Shown here in pieces: positions 26,952 through 35,645 of a DNA stretch of 64,000 nucleotides. Under the pieces are notes generated by a model. That model was not told the origin of the DNA, did no database searches, and saw only the letters and a list, made by a program, of their open reading frames with translations. The position numbers and the translations under genes are program-made. This DNA comes from Levilactobacillus andaensis (GTDB lineage: Bacteria > Bacillota > Bacilli > Lactobacillales > Lactobacillaceae): assembly GCF_016861695.1 (NCBI RefSeq), contig NZ_BOLP01000005.1, forward strand, positions 62,001-126,000. Reading direction: 5' to 3'. Each line of letters starts with the position of its first letter. The stretch's first letter is position 1.

Positions 26952-26990
26952 ACGCTCCATGGTGATTTAGCGATTGCCATGGAGCGTTTT
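26952..26990 (+). terminator. Terminator of ppaC
   Basis: Perfect 11-bp stem ACGCTCCATGG/CCATGGAGCGT, 14-base loop, then four T. Confidence 0.9.
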
Positions 26991-27073
26991 AATTCGCTTT
27001 AACGGCGGCGACTGCTATAATGACGCCGATGGTAGCCGTTAGGCATCTTCCTTCGCGAAGAGAGGGATTATGC

Positions 27074-27655
27074 ATGACAAGAAGCTTTTGGTCCCGGGGG
27101 ATTACCCTTGCGGTTGTTACTGTTGGTCTTTTTGTCACCCCAGTGGGCGGGAGTGCTGTTGCCGCAGCTGCAGCCGGCACAACACCTTTTGGTCCGGAGC
27201 GGTTTGCCCACAATCACGCGACCTACGTAATCACCACCAAATCGGCTTACTATCGGCAAGTTTGGCAATCCGCCATTAACGCTTGGAACAGAACCGGTGC
27301 GTTTCATTTCAAATTAGGTACCACTAAAAATGCACAGATCACTCTCAAAACGGCCTCCAAAACACAGGCCATAGCTCTGGGAGAAGATGTCGGCTTAACT
27401 GATTATTGGTCTAAAAACGACCTGCTACTCGACGTCACGGCCACGCTCAATCCAACACTGCTGAAATCATACGGCTATTCACGTGCCGATGATGTTCATG
27501 TGGCGGAACACGAATTGGGTCACGCCATGGGATTAGCACACAATCCAGCGGAAGACAGCGTGATGTACTATCGCAATCGTTCCGTTGGAATCAAGCAAGT
27601 TGACGTCAACGGCGTTAAACTGCGTTACCAAACTCCGGCTGGTCAATCCAGCTAA
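27074..27655 (+). CDS. Secreted matrixin-like zinc metalloprotease
   Basis: This encodes 193 residues. I chose ATG 27074 because GAGAGGGA lies about 8 bases upstream and this start opens directly into a signal peptide (basic N-end, hydrophobic core, Ala-rich cleavage region around residue 33). The zinc site HELGHAMGLAH at about residues 145-155 has the HExxHxxGxxH form of metzincins, followed by NPAEDSVMYY with the Met-turn methionine. Lactobacillus proteins of this type are small secreted peptidases with unknown substrates. Confidence 0.88.
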   Translation: MTRSFWSRGITLAVVTVGLFVTPVGGSAVAAAAAGTTPFGPERFAHNHATYVITTKSAYYRQVWQSAINAWNRTGAFHFKLGTTKNAQITLKTASKTQAIALGEDVGLTDYWSKNDLLLDVTATLNPTLLKSYGYSRADDVHVAEHELGHAMGLAHNPAEDSVMYYRNRSVGIKQVDVNGVKLRYQTPAGQSS

Positions 27656-27660
27656 CCCTG

Positions 27661-27700
27661 AACCACCAGTTGACGGGCAATCCGCCGACTGGTGGTTTTT
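27661..27700 (+). terminator. Terminator of the metalloprotease gene
   Basis: Perfect 10-bp stem AACCACCAGT/ACTGGTGGTT, followed by five T. Confidence 0.9.
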
Positions 27701-27726
27701 GAGTTAGAGACAACCGGCAATTCTTC

Positions 27727-27803
27727 ACCTTACCGGCCGCCAGATATGGCTTGGAACGGTGCGGACAGCGCGCCTGAGCCTATATCTGGCAACCTCATTA
27801 CGT
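27727..27803. repeat. Palindromic element family B, copy 2 (shortened)
   Basis: This matches both ends of the element at 14772 in inverted orientation: CTTACCGGCC, CAGATATGG, TGGAACGGTGCGGAC, then GCGCGCCTGAGCC, TATATCTGG and TTACGT. The middle nested hairpins (about 80 bases) are missing. The remaining 200 bases up to msrB hold no gene. Confidence 0.7.
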
Positions 27804-28018
27804 GCAATCCCAGATGTAGTGGCAATCGAACTATAACGTCGTAACTACAGTTTGCGTATAATTTTTAACATGACTTATTTAGCTCTGATAATCCTTCCAG
27901 TCTCAAAAACACAATCCGATTGGACGGACACCAAACAAATTAGTTGCGTTTTAACCTAAGAGCCTTAAACTAGAGCTTATAGGGAACTAGTTGTGCACAA
28001 TTGATTGGAGGAGTTATT

Positions 28019-28459
28019 ATGGCTAAACAAGAATCACAGGATGACTTAAAGCAACGTCTCACTGCTGAGGAATATGCCGTTACTCAGGAAGCGGCCACAG
28101 AGGCAGCGTTCACCGGAAAGTATGATCACTTCTACGAACCCGGTATCTACGTGGACGTGGTCAGCGGCCAACCGTTGTTCAGCTCGACCGACAAGTATGA
28201 TGCGGGCTGCGGCTGGCCATCTTTCACCAAGCCAATCGATGCGACTAACGTCAAGGAAAACACTGACCACTCATTTGGCATGGTACGGCAGGAAGTTCGT
28301 AGCACAGACGCCGGCTCACACCTGGGTCACGTCTTTAACGACGGTCCAACAGACCAGGGGGGCTTGCGCTACTGTATCAACTCAGCGGCTCTAAAGTTCA
28401 TTCCAGCCGATAAATTAGAAGCAAACGGCTACCATGACTTTGGCCAATTGTTCAAGTAA
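28019..28459 (+). CDS. msrB: Peptide methionine (R)-S-oxide reductase MsrB
   Basis: This encodes 146 residues. It reduces methionine-R-sulfoxide in proteins. Conserved features are [14 protein letters not shown], the LGHVFNDGP turn and the catalytic Cys in [11 protein letters not shown]. The paired CxxC zinc motifs of many MsrB proteins are absent. ATG 28019 follows GGAGGAG. msrA follows after 15 bases, giving an oxidative-damage repair operon. Confidence 0.95.
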   Translation: MAKQESQDDLKQRLTAEEYAVTQEAATEAAFTGKYDHFYEPGIYVDVVSGQPLFSSTDKYDAGCGWPSFTKPIDATNVKENTDHSFGMVRQEVRSTDAGSHLGHVFNDGPTDQGGLRYCINSAALKFIPADKLEANGYHDFGQLFK

Positions 28460-28474
28460 AAAGGGGGTCTTCGT

Positions 28475-28996
28475 ATGGGTCAAACTGAAACGGCGATTTT
28501 TGCTGGCGGCTGCTTCTGGTGTATGGTGAAACCTTTCGATACCCAGCCTGGAATTCAGTCCGTTATTTCTGGGTATACCGGTGGACACACGGTTAATCCC
28601 ACTTACGCCGAAGTTGCCAGTCACACGACCGGTCATACCGAAGCCGTCAAGATTACCTTTGATCCAACAGTCATCAGCTATGCGGAGCTCGTCGAAATTT
28701 ATTGGCGGCAAACGGACCCGACTGATGCCAGTGGTCAATTTCAAGACAGAGGCGACAGCTACCGACCAGTGATTTACGTAGCCAATGACGACCAGCGGCG
28801 GATCGCAGAAAAATCCAAGGCCGACTTAGCGGCTAGCGAACAATTTGACGCCCCAATCGTGACCCAGATTAAAGCTGCCCAACCATTTTATCCCGCTGAG
28901 GACGAACACCAAGATTTCTACCGGAAGAATCCACTTCGTTATCAAATTGAGGAAATGGGCGGGCGTGAAGCCTTCATTCACCAGAATTGGTCATAG
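28475..28996 (+). CDS. msrA: Peptide methionine (S)-S-oxide reductase MsrA
   Basis: This encodes 173 residues. The N-terminal catalytic GGCFWC motif (as FAGGCFWCM) and [32 protein letters not shown] are typical. Most MsrA have GCFWGxE, where Glu assists; here [10 protein letters not shown] carries an extra Cys and no Glu at that site, as in some lactobacillus MsrA. It is co-transcribed with msrB. Confidence 0.95.
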   Translation: MGQTETAIFAGGCFWCMVKPFDTQPGIQSVISGYTGGHTVNPTYAEVASHTTGHTEAVKITFDPTVISYAELVEIYWRQTDPTDASGQFQDRGDSYRPVIYVANDDQRRIAEKSKADLAASEQFDAPIVTQIKAAQPFYPAEDEHQDFYRKNPLRYQIEEMGGREAFIHQNWS

Positions 28997-29045
28997 CAAG
29001 TCCCTAATTGCATGGTACAATTAGGTAAAGGACGGGGATTTGCAT

Positions 29046-29486
29046 ATGGGTTATGTACTAGATTTACGACAAAAAATCGGTCAGCAACCGTTAATCGTTG
29101 TCGGTTCGGCGGCCATCGTGCGGCAACAACAGCAATTATTACTAGTTGAACGCCGCGATAATCATCTTTGGGGGCTACCAGCTGGATCAAAGGAATTAAA
29201 CGAAGATACAGCTGCGACGGCCGAACGTGAGTTACAAGAAGAAACCGGCTTACAAGGAACCGTTCAGCAATTGTTGACGGTCGTCAGTGGTCAGGACATG
29301 CAATATACTTATCCGAATGGCGACCAGATTGATTCGGTAACCGTAGTCTATGATGTGACGGCAACTGGCAGTCTGACAAATGCAACGGATGAAACCAGCG
29401 CGGCAAGTTTTTTTGACCTAAACGAATTGCCAGAGCAACTGACACCGTTGACGAAAAAGATTTTGACGACGCTCAAGTTAATTTAA
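29046..29486 (+). CDS. Nudix hydrolase
   Basis: This encodes 146 residues. The Nudix box runs from GSKELNE to RELQEETGL, in the G-x5-E-x7-REUxEExGU arrangement, at about residues 50-72. ATG 29046 is preferred to the TTG at 29040. The substrate, a nucleoside diphosphate derivative, cannot be told from sequence. It is the last plus-strand gene before the dif region, and a terminator follows. Confidence 0.9.
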   Translation: MGYVLDLRQKIGQQPLIVVGSAAIVRQQQQLLLVERRDNHLWGLPAGSKELNEDTAATAERELQEETGLQGTVQQLLTVVSGQDMQYTYPNGDQIDSVTVVYDVTATGSLTNATDETSAASFFDLNELPEQLTPLTKKILTTLKLI

Positions 29487-29500
29487 ATTGTACTGATAGA

Positions 29501-29536
29501 AGCTAACTCGTAGATGCAAAACGAGTTAACTTTTTT
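29501..29536 (+). terminator. Terminator of the Nudix gene
   Basis: Stem GCTAACTCGT/ACGAGTTAAC with one mismatch, 10-base loop and six T. Confidence 0.8.
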
Positions 29537-29582
29537 ATTTAGATTTACTGGCAACCAGCTTAGTTTTTTAGCTTTAGACTCT

Positions 29583-29610
29583 ACTTTCGATAATATATAT
29601 TATGTAAAGT
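29583..29610. other. dif: Chromosome dimer resolution site dif
   Basis: The 28 bases begin ACTTTCGATA and continue ATATATATTATGTAAAGT. By my alignment they match the Bacillus subtilis dif, recalled as ACTTCCTAGA then ATATATATTATGTAAACT, at 24 of 28 positions, with an identical 16-base centre. The site is nearly palindromic out to 29580-29613. It lies where gene direction switches, as expected for a terminus. XerC in this window (15043) and a XerD elsewhere would act on it. Confidence 0.85.
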
Positions 29611-30362
29611 AGAATATCTTTTAAATATCAGCCGTGAGATTGACCGACCCCTGTTTGAACTTTGACTATGTATTTTGTTTGCTGCTGGTTTTCGTCCGCG
29701 TCCGCTATAACTAAATTATTTATTAGCTTCGTCGTCAGTGATTAAACTACAGTAGCCGGATCTCTTACTGAGCAATTCAGCAAACTTACTGCACGACATA
29801 ACCGTCTTCAAATTATTTCTATATCATAATGAGCTCATCACCATACGATAACCGACTCCGTCTAAGCCTGACTAAAAAAATATATTATCGGATTTTTTAG
29901 GCGTATTCTACGCCATTCTCGTGATGAAGTCTCCGTCTAAAGTCTGAACGTGTGCTTAGAATCAACGTGTATTTTGAGCAATTTTTTGCTGCTGGCTGAG
30001 TGACCGCTGCCGACTAACTTATTTCCGAATTAGCAGTAGCGCTCATCGGCTGGATTGAGCTGAACTCATAGCGCCGGTGCAGCTACTAGCCATGCTACAC
30101 AGCTTGCTGACGATTAGTCCTCACCAAGCACAGTCAATAAAGGCCCAAGCAATCAGCCGCAATACGCTTAAAAACGCTGTTATATCAGCATTCAGACACC
30201 AATTGCTGTTTATGATTATAGAAAGACCGACTGCTAACAACAGCAGATTAATTTTACTTCTAAACACATACAATCGTCTAAAACCTTGCTATGACTACAT
30301 TTACAGCTAGAAAATAAGAGCCATTCAAGCAAACTATTCTAGTAGCAGTGACCACCATCGTC

Positions 30363-30402
30363 GACTACTTTCATTAAAACAAATATTTTAAAGATAGTAG
30401 TC
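30363..30402. repeat. 17-6-17 inverted repeat upstream of xerS, recombination-site-like
   Basis: Arms at 30363-30379 and 30386-30402 match at 15 of 17 positions around a 6-base centre CAAATA. The spacing recalls Xer core sites (11-bp arms, 6-8 bp centre). It ends 88 bases before the xerS start. It may be a binding or recombination site for XerS, or a simple operator. Confidence 0.5.
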
Positions 30403-30490
30403 AGTAAAAAAAGGACCAGGGGGCTTGCTTATTTGAAGTTTCACCAGTATCATAGAGACTAACGAGAACATACGTTTGGAGGCCGCTTCT

Positions 30491-31555
30491 ATGGAAAAAC
30501 AACATTACTTAAAATTGATCAACGAAGAACTGGCCAGCGCGCCCTGGTATGTCCAGGAATACTACCAGGCTAAAGCGACGATTCCCCTGTCCCCAGCCAC
30601 ACTATATCAGTACCTCACAGAATTCCGTCGTTTCTTCAACTGGTTGATCAGCGAAGGGCTCACCCCCGCCACTCACCCCGCAGATATTGATATTCAGGTC
30701 TTGGCCAAATTAAAAAAAGAAACGGTTGAGCTATACAAGTCCGCCCTGCTTAATCAAACCAAGCTAACGGGTGCTCCTGGCAGCCGAACACATCCGACAA
30801 TTAATCGTTCGTTAAACGCCCTCTCATCGCTATTTAAGTACCTCACCGAGGACACCGAAGATGAGAACGGTGAAGCCTACTTTGACCGCAACGTGATGCA
30901 CAAGATTGCGCTGGTCAGAACTAGCGAGACTTATGCGACTCGAGCCGCTAACCTAAAGACTAAATTGATGTTGGGGAATACGGATCACGATTACCTCGAC
31001 TTCATCGACAATAAATATGAGGCTAAACTTTCCCCCGCTCAGAAACGATACTTTCACCGTGATAAACAGCGAGACCTCGCCATTAACGCCCTGTTGCTTG
31101 GGAGCGGCCTGCGGGTGTCCGAAGCGGCTAACGCAGACCTTCGCCATCTCAATCTAAAGACTGGCACGATTGGCGTTGTTCGTAAGGGCGGCCAGCGCGA
31201 TACTGTCCCGATTGCCCCCTGGACGCTACCTTACATTCAAGACTACATCGACCAACGAACCGAAATTTACCATGCCACCAGCAGTGACCGGGCGTTATTT
31301 CTCAGTAGCTATCGGGGGCAAGCCTCACGGATGCAAGCCAACTCGATGGAAAAAATGGTTGCCAAGTATTCCAGCGCGTTTAAGGTCCGCATCACACCGC
31401 ATAAGCTCCGCCACACGTTAGCTTCAAAGCTCTACCTAGCCACTAAAAATGAGCAGCTAGTGGCCACACAATTGGGACAGAACTCAACTAGTGCGACCGG
31501 GCTTTATACCCATATCATTGATGAGGAACAGCGGCATGGCCTGGAGAAAATGTAA
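30491..31555 (+). CDS. xerS: XerS-like tyrosine recombinase
   Basis: This encodes 354 residues, the length of XerS of streptococci and lactococci. It shares with XerS the opening PWYVQEYYQAK, the block INRSLNALSSLFKYLTED, and ANSMEKMVAKYSSAFKVRIT. Catalytic residues seen are Arg in GSGLRVSEAAN, Lys in VRKGGQRDT, HKLRH and Tyr in LYTHI. The second catalytic His (LGHAST in streptococcal XerS as recalled) is Gln here: LGQNSTSA. ATG 30491 follows GGAGG. The gene lies 0.9 kb from dif. Coexistence with XerC suggests a role beyond standard dimer resolution. Confidence 0.88.
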   Translation: MEKQHYLKLINEELASAPWYVQEYYQAKATIPLSPATLYQYLTEFRRFFNWLISEGLTPATHPADIDIQVLAKLKKETVELYKSALLNQTKLTGAPGSRTHPTINRSLNALSSLFKYLTEDTEDENGEAYFDRNVMHKIALVRTSETYATRAANLKTKLMLGNTDHDYLDFIDNKYEAKLSPAQKRYFHRDKQRDLAINALLLGSGLRVSEAANADLRHLNLKTGTIGVVRKGGQRDTVPIAPWTLPYIQDYIDQRTEIYHATSSDRALFLSSYRGQASRMQANSMEKMVAKYSSAFKVRITPHKLRHTLASKLYLATKNEQLVATQLGQNSTSATGLYTHIIDEEQRHGLEKM

Positions 31556-31580
31556 AATAATTGAGTTCTAACAACAAAAA

Positions 31581-31620
31581 TGACTAACCCTGAGTGTTTT
31601 CTCGGAGTTAATCATTTTTT
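31581..31620 (+). terminator. Terminator of xerS
   Basis: Imperfect stem TGACTAACCCTGAG/CTCGGAGTTAATCA with a six-base loop, then six T. Confidence 0.75.
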
Positions 31621-31843
31621 GTTACTCAGTATTTTTAGAAATATCGTTAACGTATTCTCGATGAAGTTTTCTGCTGCAGCCCATGCGTTTGAAATTCGGC
31701 ATTGACGCGTCCATTGGATACTTCCGGCTAGCCAAACATCAAATGCAACCCCGGTACTGAACACGTTGTTTAAGTGTAGCAATCCCATCTTGCATGCAAA
31801 TTAATCGTTGTTTGCCTGTCAGTAAAACATCTGCCATACTCAT
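31612..31843 (-). pseudogene. Probable frameshifted small gene
   Basis: On the minus strand, AAAGGA precedes ATG 31843 (MSMADVLLTGKQRLICMQDG...), which stops after 34 codons at 31739. An overlapping minus frame (31788 to 31612) continues with NNVFSTGVAFDVWLAGSIQW and runs to the xerS terminator. A single frame change near 31780 would join them into one protein of about 75 residues. I recognise no family. It lies 29 bases downstream of the gene at 31873 on the same strand. Confidence 0.35.
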
Positions 31844-31872
31844 TCCTTTACCAGACGTTTACCTAACGTCGT

Positions 31873-32190
31873 CTATAAGTCTATTGCGGATTTCAATTCG
31901 ACTTCTTCAACGTTTAAAATCGCCGTCATCTCAAAACCAGCCATATCGGCTTTAAAGTCATCGCTTTGCATATATTTTGCATTTAATATCTCCATGTCAT
32001 CATCATTTTCAGTATGCACCCATGCAAATACCCGACAAGGCTTATCGGCATTATTAACTTGTTCCAATTGCACATTGTCAACTTGAATATGATATTTTGG
32101 CAAACTAATCAAGTGCCGTTGCCAATGCACATTAAAGTAAAGATCTGCCATCGCTTGATTCTTCAGTGTATAAATTCTCAATGCATTCAT
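31873..32190 (-). CDS. Hypothetical protein
   Basis: This encodes 105 residues, soluble, with alternating beta-like strands (LYFNVHWQRHLISLPKYHIQV, split here as recalled from reading) and an acidic C-terminal half. No signal, membrane segment or recognised motif. GCAGGA lies about 9 bases before the ATG. The likely decayed gene follows on the same strand. The 240 bases upstream hold the strong inverted repeat at 32317. Confidence 0.6.
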   Translation of the reverse strand: MNALRIYTLKNQAMADLYFNVHWQRHLISLPKYHIQVDNVQLEQVNNADKPCRVFAWVHTENDDDMEILNAKYMQSDDFKADMAGFEMTAILNVEEVELKSAIDL

Positions 32191-32316
32191 ATTTAATTTT
32201 CCTGCTTTCTATCAATTTTAATTCCCGGTGTCTGCTGGGTTACCACAGTTTACCTGTTCACCACCATCTTATTTTTAACATGTGCTCCCAAATTTTAATA
32301 CCAGCAGGTCAATACC

Positions 32317-32368
32317 AAAAGTTGCTTATCCAACTTTGATGGCCTGTCAGTTGGATAAGCAACTTTTT
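32317..32368. terminator. Long inverted repeat, probable bidirectional terminator
   Basis: Arms of 19 bp match perfectly (AAAAGTTGCTTATCCAACT at 32317-32335 and the complement at 32350-32368), with A- and T-runs at the two ends and a 14-base loop. It stands between two diverging genes, so it could also be a regulatory or inserted palindrome. Confidence 0.65.
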
Positions 32369-32434
32369 AACACGTTTTAATGTCAGCTTCACTTAAAGTT
32401 TCGGTATAATTAATGACAAAAAGGAGCAACAAAC

Positions 32435-33037
32435 ATGACAACAGATTTACGTGTCGTCAAGACTAAAGAAACCATTAAACGTGGTTTTCTAGCTTGTATC
32501 GACAAACAGTACTTTTCAAAATTAACCATTGCAGAACTCACCAATGAAATGAAGATTAACAAATCGACATTTTATAATTACTACGAGGACAAGTATGACT
32601 TGCGATTAAAATTGATTGAGTCAGCTTTAGAATCATTTTCAAATTCTATTGATGTTTCTTACTTAAAATTGACACCCTCCCAAATTCAAAACTACGAACA
32701 AAAGTTACCAACTGCCTTACTTCCCTTGTTCAAACAACGCGCAACCTTCCTGACATTGTGGTCACCTAAGCTCGAGAGCAATGTTTTTGAACAAATGGAA
32801 AATATTTTTGTGAAAAAATTTTTTGAAACTTTACCTGCAGCCACCCCTGGTGAAAACAGTACGCAATATCAGGAACTACATGCGCGACTATTTGCCGCTT
32901 CAGCGATGCAAGTCATCAAGTGGTGGTTTGAAGTTAGTCCGACCACGACCGTTGCTGAAGTTTCAAAAATCATCGCCGCTTGTTTAGCCTCGGGAACCTA
33001 CGTGGCCTTTAATTCTCCGACTCGCCAGACTGACTAA
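32435..33037 (+). CDS. TetR-family regulator
   Basis: This encodes 200 residues. The HTH lies at about residues 25-50: LTIAELTNEMKINKSTFYNYYEDKYDL, with the usual FYNYY recognition helix (written in parts: LTIAELTNEMK, INKSTFYNYY, EDKYDL). The remainder is a helical ligand domain. AAAAGGAG precedes the ATG and a TATAAT lies about 25 bases further upstream. It converges with the MFS gene at 33096, and its target is not obvious. Confidence 0.85.
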   Translation: MTTDLRVVKTKETIKRGFLACIDKQYFSKLTIAELTNEMKINKSTFYNYYEDKYDLRLKLIESALESFSNSIDVSYLKLTPSQIQNYEQKLPTALLPLFKQRATFLTLWSPKLESNVFEQMENIFVKKFFETLPAATPGENSTQYQELHARLFAASAMQVIKWWFEVSPTTTVAEVSKIIAACLASGTYVAFNSPTRQTD

Positions 33038-33095
33038 TCGTACTTTGCTTATCAAGTTATTACCGTATGAAAACCACCGTGACGGCCACCAAAAA

Positions 33096-34799
33096 TTAAT
33101 TCCGATTCAGATAATCCTGACGTTTCCTAAACAGAAATACCGTCAATAGCATGCCAAATGTAAATGGCAGCGACATTCGATATGGCTGCAAGAAGGCCTG
33201 GGTTAATTGTTGCTTAGTTTCGCGTCTGATTGTCGCAACTACCGGTGTCAACGCCCGATTATCTTGAGCAACCTGGGTCGTCACGGCCTGGCTAACCTGT
33301 TGGTGGATACGCCTTTTAACGGTAGTTGGTGCTTGGGTCAGCTTATTTTTCTGCAAGGCTTGCTGATAGTTTAAGCGGATAAGCCGTTGTGTTTTCGTCT
33401 TACCGATGAACGTCGTCTGTTGATGCTTAGGCGTTTTCTCCGTAGCTAACTGCGTCTTTACCTGCACCAGCGTGTCGCGCTTTACCTTATCCGTTACCGC
33501 TAAGGCCTCGACGCCGTCCTGCGCAAAGGTCCAGATATTGGTCTTCGCCGTTACCAAATTGGCAGACAGCGCCGACACAAAGATAGCCACAGCTAGGGAT
33601 GTCCCAATCTGCCGAAAAACACCAATGACGCTCTGCGAGGCCGTTAGCAGGTTGCCGGTGAAATCGCCCGCCGCCAATACCGTAATCGGTCCAATCACGA
33701 TGCCATAGCCTGCGCCCACTAGGATTGCCGCCACACAAATCTGCCAATACACATTGGGATTCATTTGACTAAGGACCACATAACCCCCAATCATAGACAG
33801 ACTCCCCATCAAAATGACGGCTCGCGGCCCCACCTTGGATAACAGCCAACCGCTGATGGGTGACCAGATGAAGATCATAAGCGAGGCTGGAGTAATCATC
33901 AGTGCTGCCAGGAGCTCACCCTTATTTTGCACCTTCGTAAAGAAGCTCGGCATCAGGACTAATAGCGCAACCAGAAAGATACCGGACATCACGGTCACAA
34001 CTGCTGACCCAACAAACTGTTTGTCCTTAAATAAAGCCAGCGGCACCATGGGTTGTTGACTATGTGCTTCGACCACAATAAAAACAGCCAGCGCAACAAA
34101 GCTCAGTAGACCAAGTCCCAGAACTCTCCCGCTCGTCCACCCCCAGTCACTGCCCTTGACCAGCAGCAGGGTTAGGCTGAATAACATCATCATTGAAAGC
34201 AGCGAACCAGCAACATCTAGACGTTCCTTGGCTTGCTTACTTTCATGTAGATCGAACAACCGCCAGCAAAGCACGAGTGAGAGCAAGGTAAACGGCACGT
34301 TGATCAAGAATATTCCGCGCCAACCAAAGAATTGCGTCATGATTCCGCCAATCGTTGGTCCCATGGCCGCCGCTAATCCCTGCGTGACGCCCAGTGTGGC
34401 AATCGCACTGGTTCGTTTTTCCATAGGAACGCTCTGAATGCCAATTGTCATACTGGCTGGGAAGACGATTGCTGCCCCCAGACTCTGAATTCCCCGGCCC
34501 ACAATTAGCCACGCCACATTAGCCGCTAATCCAGAAAATAGTGAACCGATTAAGAATAACGCTAGGCCTAAAATGTAAAAACGGCTGCGGCCATGGATAT
34601 CTGCTAGTCGGCCCAAGGGAATCGTCAAACTGGCAAACAAAATCGTATACAAATTGAGCGCCCATGAGAGCTGCTCCAGACTGGTCGATAATCCGGTCTG
34701 AATCGCCGGCAACGCAATGTTCATCACCGTTGTGTCCAACATACAAAGAAAAATACCAATGGCCATTACCCCAACTAACTTCACTGATTTTTTCATCAT
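33096..34799 (-). CDS. DHA2-family multidrug efflux MFS transporter
   Basis: This encodes 567 residues from ATG 34799, which has GGAGGGGG 5 bases upstream; a longer frame to 34847 crosses the operator. Fourteen membrane helices of the EmrB/QacA type are visible, with motif A GRLADIHGRSRFY and motif C-like GLAAAMGPTIGG. About 110 soluble residues rich in Gln, Lys and Thr (about 430-540) precede the last helix, an extension shared with the pump at 60451. It is divergent from the TetR gene at 34892 and probably repressed by it. Confidence 0.92.
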   Translation of the reverse strand: MMKKSVKLVGVMAIGIFLCMLDTTVMNIALPAIQTGLSTSLEQLSWALNLYTILFASLTIPLGRLADIHGRSRFYILGLALFLIGSLFSGLAANVAWLIVGRGIQSLGAAIVFPASMTIGIQSVPMEKRTSAIATLGVTQGLAAAMGPTIGGIMTQFFGWRGIFLINVPFTLLSLVLCWRLFDLHESKQAKERLDVAGSLLSMMMLFSLTLLLVKGSDWGWTSGRVLGLGLLSFVALAVFIVVEAHSQQPMVPLALFKDKQFVGSAVVTVMSGIFLVALLVLMPSFFTKVQNKGELLAALMITPASLMIFIWSPISGWLLSKVGPRAVILMGSLSMIGGYVVLSQMNPNVYWQICVAAILVGAGYGIVIGPITVLAAGDFTGNLLTASQSVIGVFRQIGTSLAVAIFVSALSANLVTAKTNIWTFAQDGVEALAVTDKVKRDTLVQVKTQLATEKTPKHQQTTFIGKTKTQRLIRLNYQQALQKNKLTQAPTTVKRRIHQQVSQAVTTQVAQDNRALTPVVATIRRETKQQLTQAFLQPYRMSLPFTFGMLLTVFLFRKRQDYLNRN

Positions 34800-34824
34800 C
34801 TTGACCCCCTCCTCAAGTGTTATT

Positions 34825-34858
34825 GCTAGTTTATCGGCTGCCACCACGATAAACTAGC
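34825..34858. promoter_or_regulatory. Candidate TetR operator between pump and regulator
   Basis: Perfect 12-bp inverted repeat GCTAGTTTATCG/CGATAAACTAGC with a 10-base spacer, in the middle of the 92-base divergent region. Its position lets one repressor control both genes. Confidence 0.75.
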
Positions 34859-34891
34859 TTTAGGTTACAGAAAGGGAGATGTTGTTACCTA

Positions 34892-35425
34892 ATGAATCCG
34901 CATGACCGAAAGCAGCAAAACTTAGCGGCCATTTATCAGGCTTTACTGGAGCTGATGATGCAAAAGCCACTGACCGATATTTCTATTACCGAGCTTTGTC
35001 AGCGAGCCCAAGTCTCACGGACTTACTTCTATCGCCACTATCAAAATTTTGATCAAATTATTCGGACATACCAAACACAGAACATGCTGCGCTATCTGCG
35101 CCGATTGCCACGGACATCGCAAGTTGAATTGGCGCGCTTAATGACCCACTACTTTGAGAATACAAAGTCTGAGGCTGAAACTTACCAACTTCTAATTAAA
35201 AATGACAAATTGGATATTCTGCTGGAAACATTTCAGACCGTTTTTCAACTACTCATCAAGCAGGATCGCATTGAAAAACACACGTCGCAGTTAACGACCC
35301 CTTACTATCTAGAGTTCTTTTCTGGTGCCGTCATCAACGTTACGGTCAACTGGGTCAAACATGGTTTTGTTGAATCCCCGGAGTATCTAGGGCAAATGGT
35401 GGCTCAGTTTACACTAGGTCAATAG
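34892..35425 (+). CDS. TetR-family regulator of the adjacent pump
   Basis: This encodes 177 residues. The HTH is at about residues 28-52, with ISITELCQRAQVSRTYFYRH as core and the ensuing YQNFDQII. The C-terminal part resembles TetR_C domains of lactobacillus efflux regulators. AAAGGGAG precedes the ATG. The palindrome at 34825 is its likely binding site. A terminator follows. Confidence 0.88.
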   Translation: MNPHDRKQQNLAAIYQALLELMMQKPLTDISITELCQRAQVSRTYFYRHYQNFDQIIRTYQTQNMLRYLRRLPRTSQVELARLMTHYFENTKSEAETYQLLIKNDKLDILLETFQTVFQLLIKQDRIEKHTSQLTTPYYLEFFSGAVINVTVNWVKHGFVESPEYLGQMVAQFTLGQ

Positions 35426-35426
35426 A

Positions 35427-35464
35427 AACGGCCCCACCACAATGTCTGCCGTGATGGGGCCGTT
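35427..35464 (+). terminator. Terminator of the TetR gene
   Basis: Stem AACGGCCCCACCAC/GTGATGGGGCCGTT with one mismatch, then CGATTTT. Confidence 0.8.
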
Positions 35465-35604
35465 CGATTTTAAAATATAGGTTAAATAAGTCTATATCAA
35501 TTCAAGGTGATCTGACGAAAAAGGTCAATTATTCAAAGGATTCTACGCGGATTTTGACTGAAACCGGTTACTGACCAAATCTCGGGTAGACTAATAGCTA
35601 TTAG

Positions 35605-35641
35605 AAAAGCCAGAGTCCGTTTTAAAGGAGTCTGGCCTTTT
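35605..35641 (-). terminator. Terminator of the hydrolase gene
   Basis: Minus-strand stem AAAAGGCCAGACTCC/GGACTCTGGCTTTT, with one mismatch and an 8-base loop. It immediately follows the stop of the gene at 35646. Confidence 0.75.
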
Positions 35642-35645
35642 ACTT

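Larger units (their letters stand above)
29537..30490. other. AT-rich non-coding terminus region
   Basis: About 950 bases with no supported gene. Open frames here, such as 30077-30310 plus, lack a ribosome site and have no family character. The region contains the dif site (29583-29610), a 17-6-17 inverted repeat (30363-30402) and short hairpins. Genes to its left run mostly on plus and those to its right mostly on minus. Confidence 0.7.

Noticed and set aside
30077-30310. 77-codon open frame in the terminus region
   Set aside because: No ribosome site, no family character, and it lies in AT-rich non-coding sequence beside dif.
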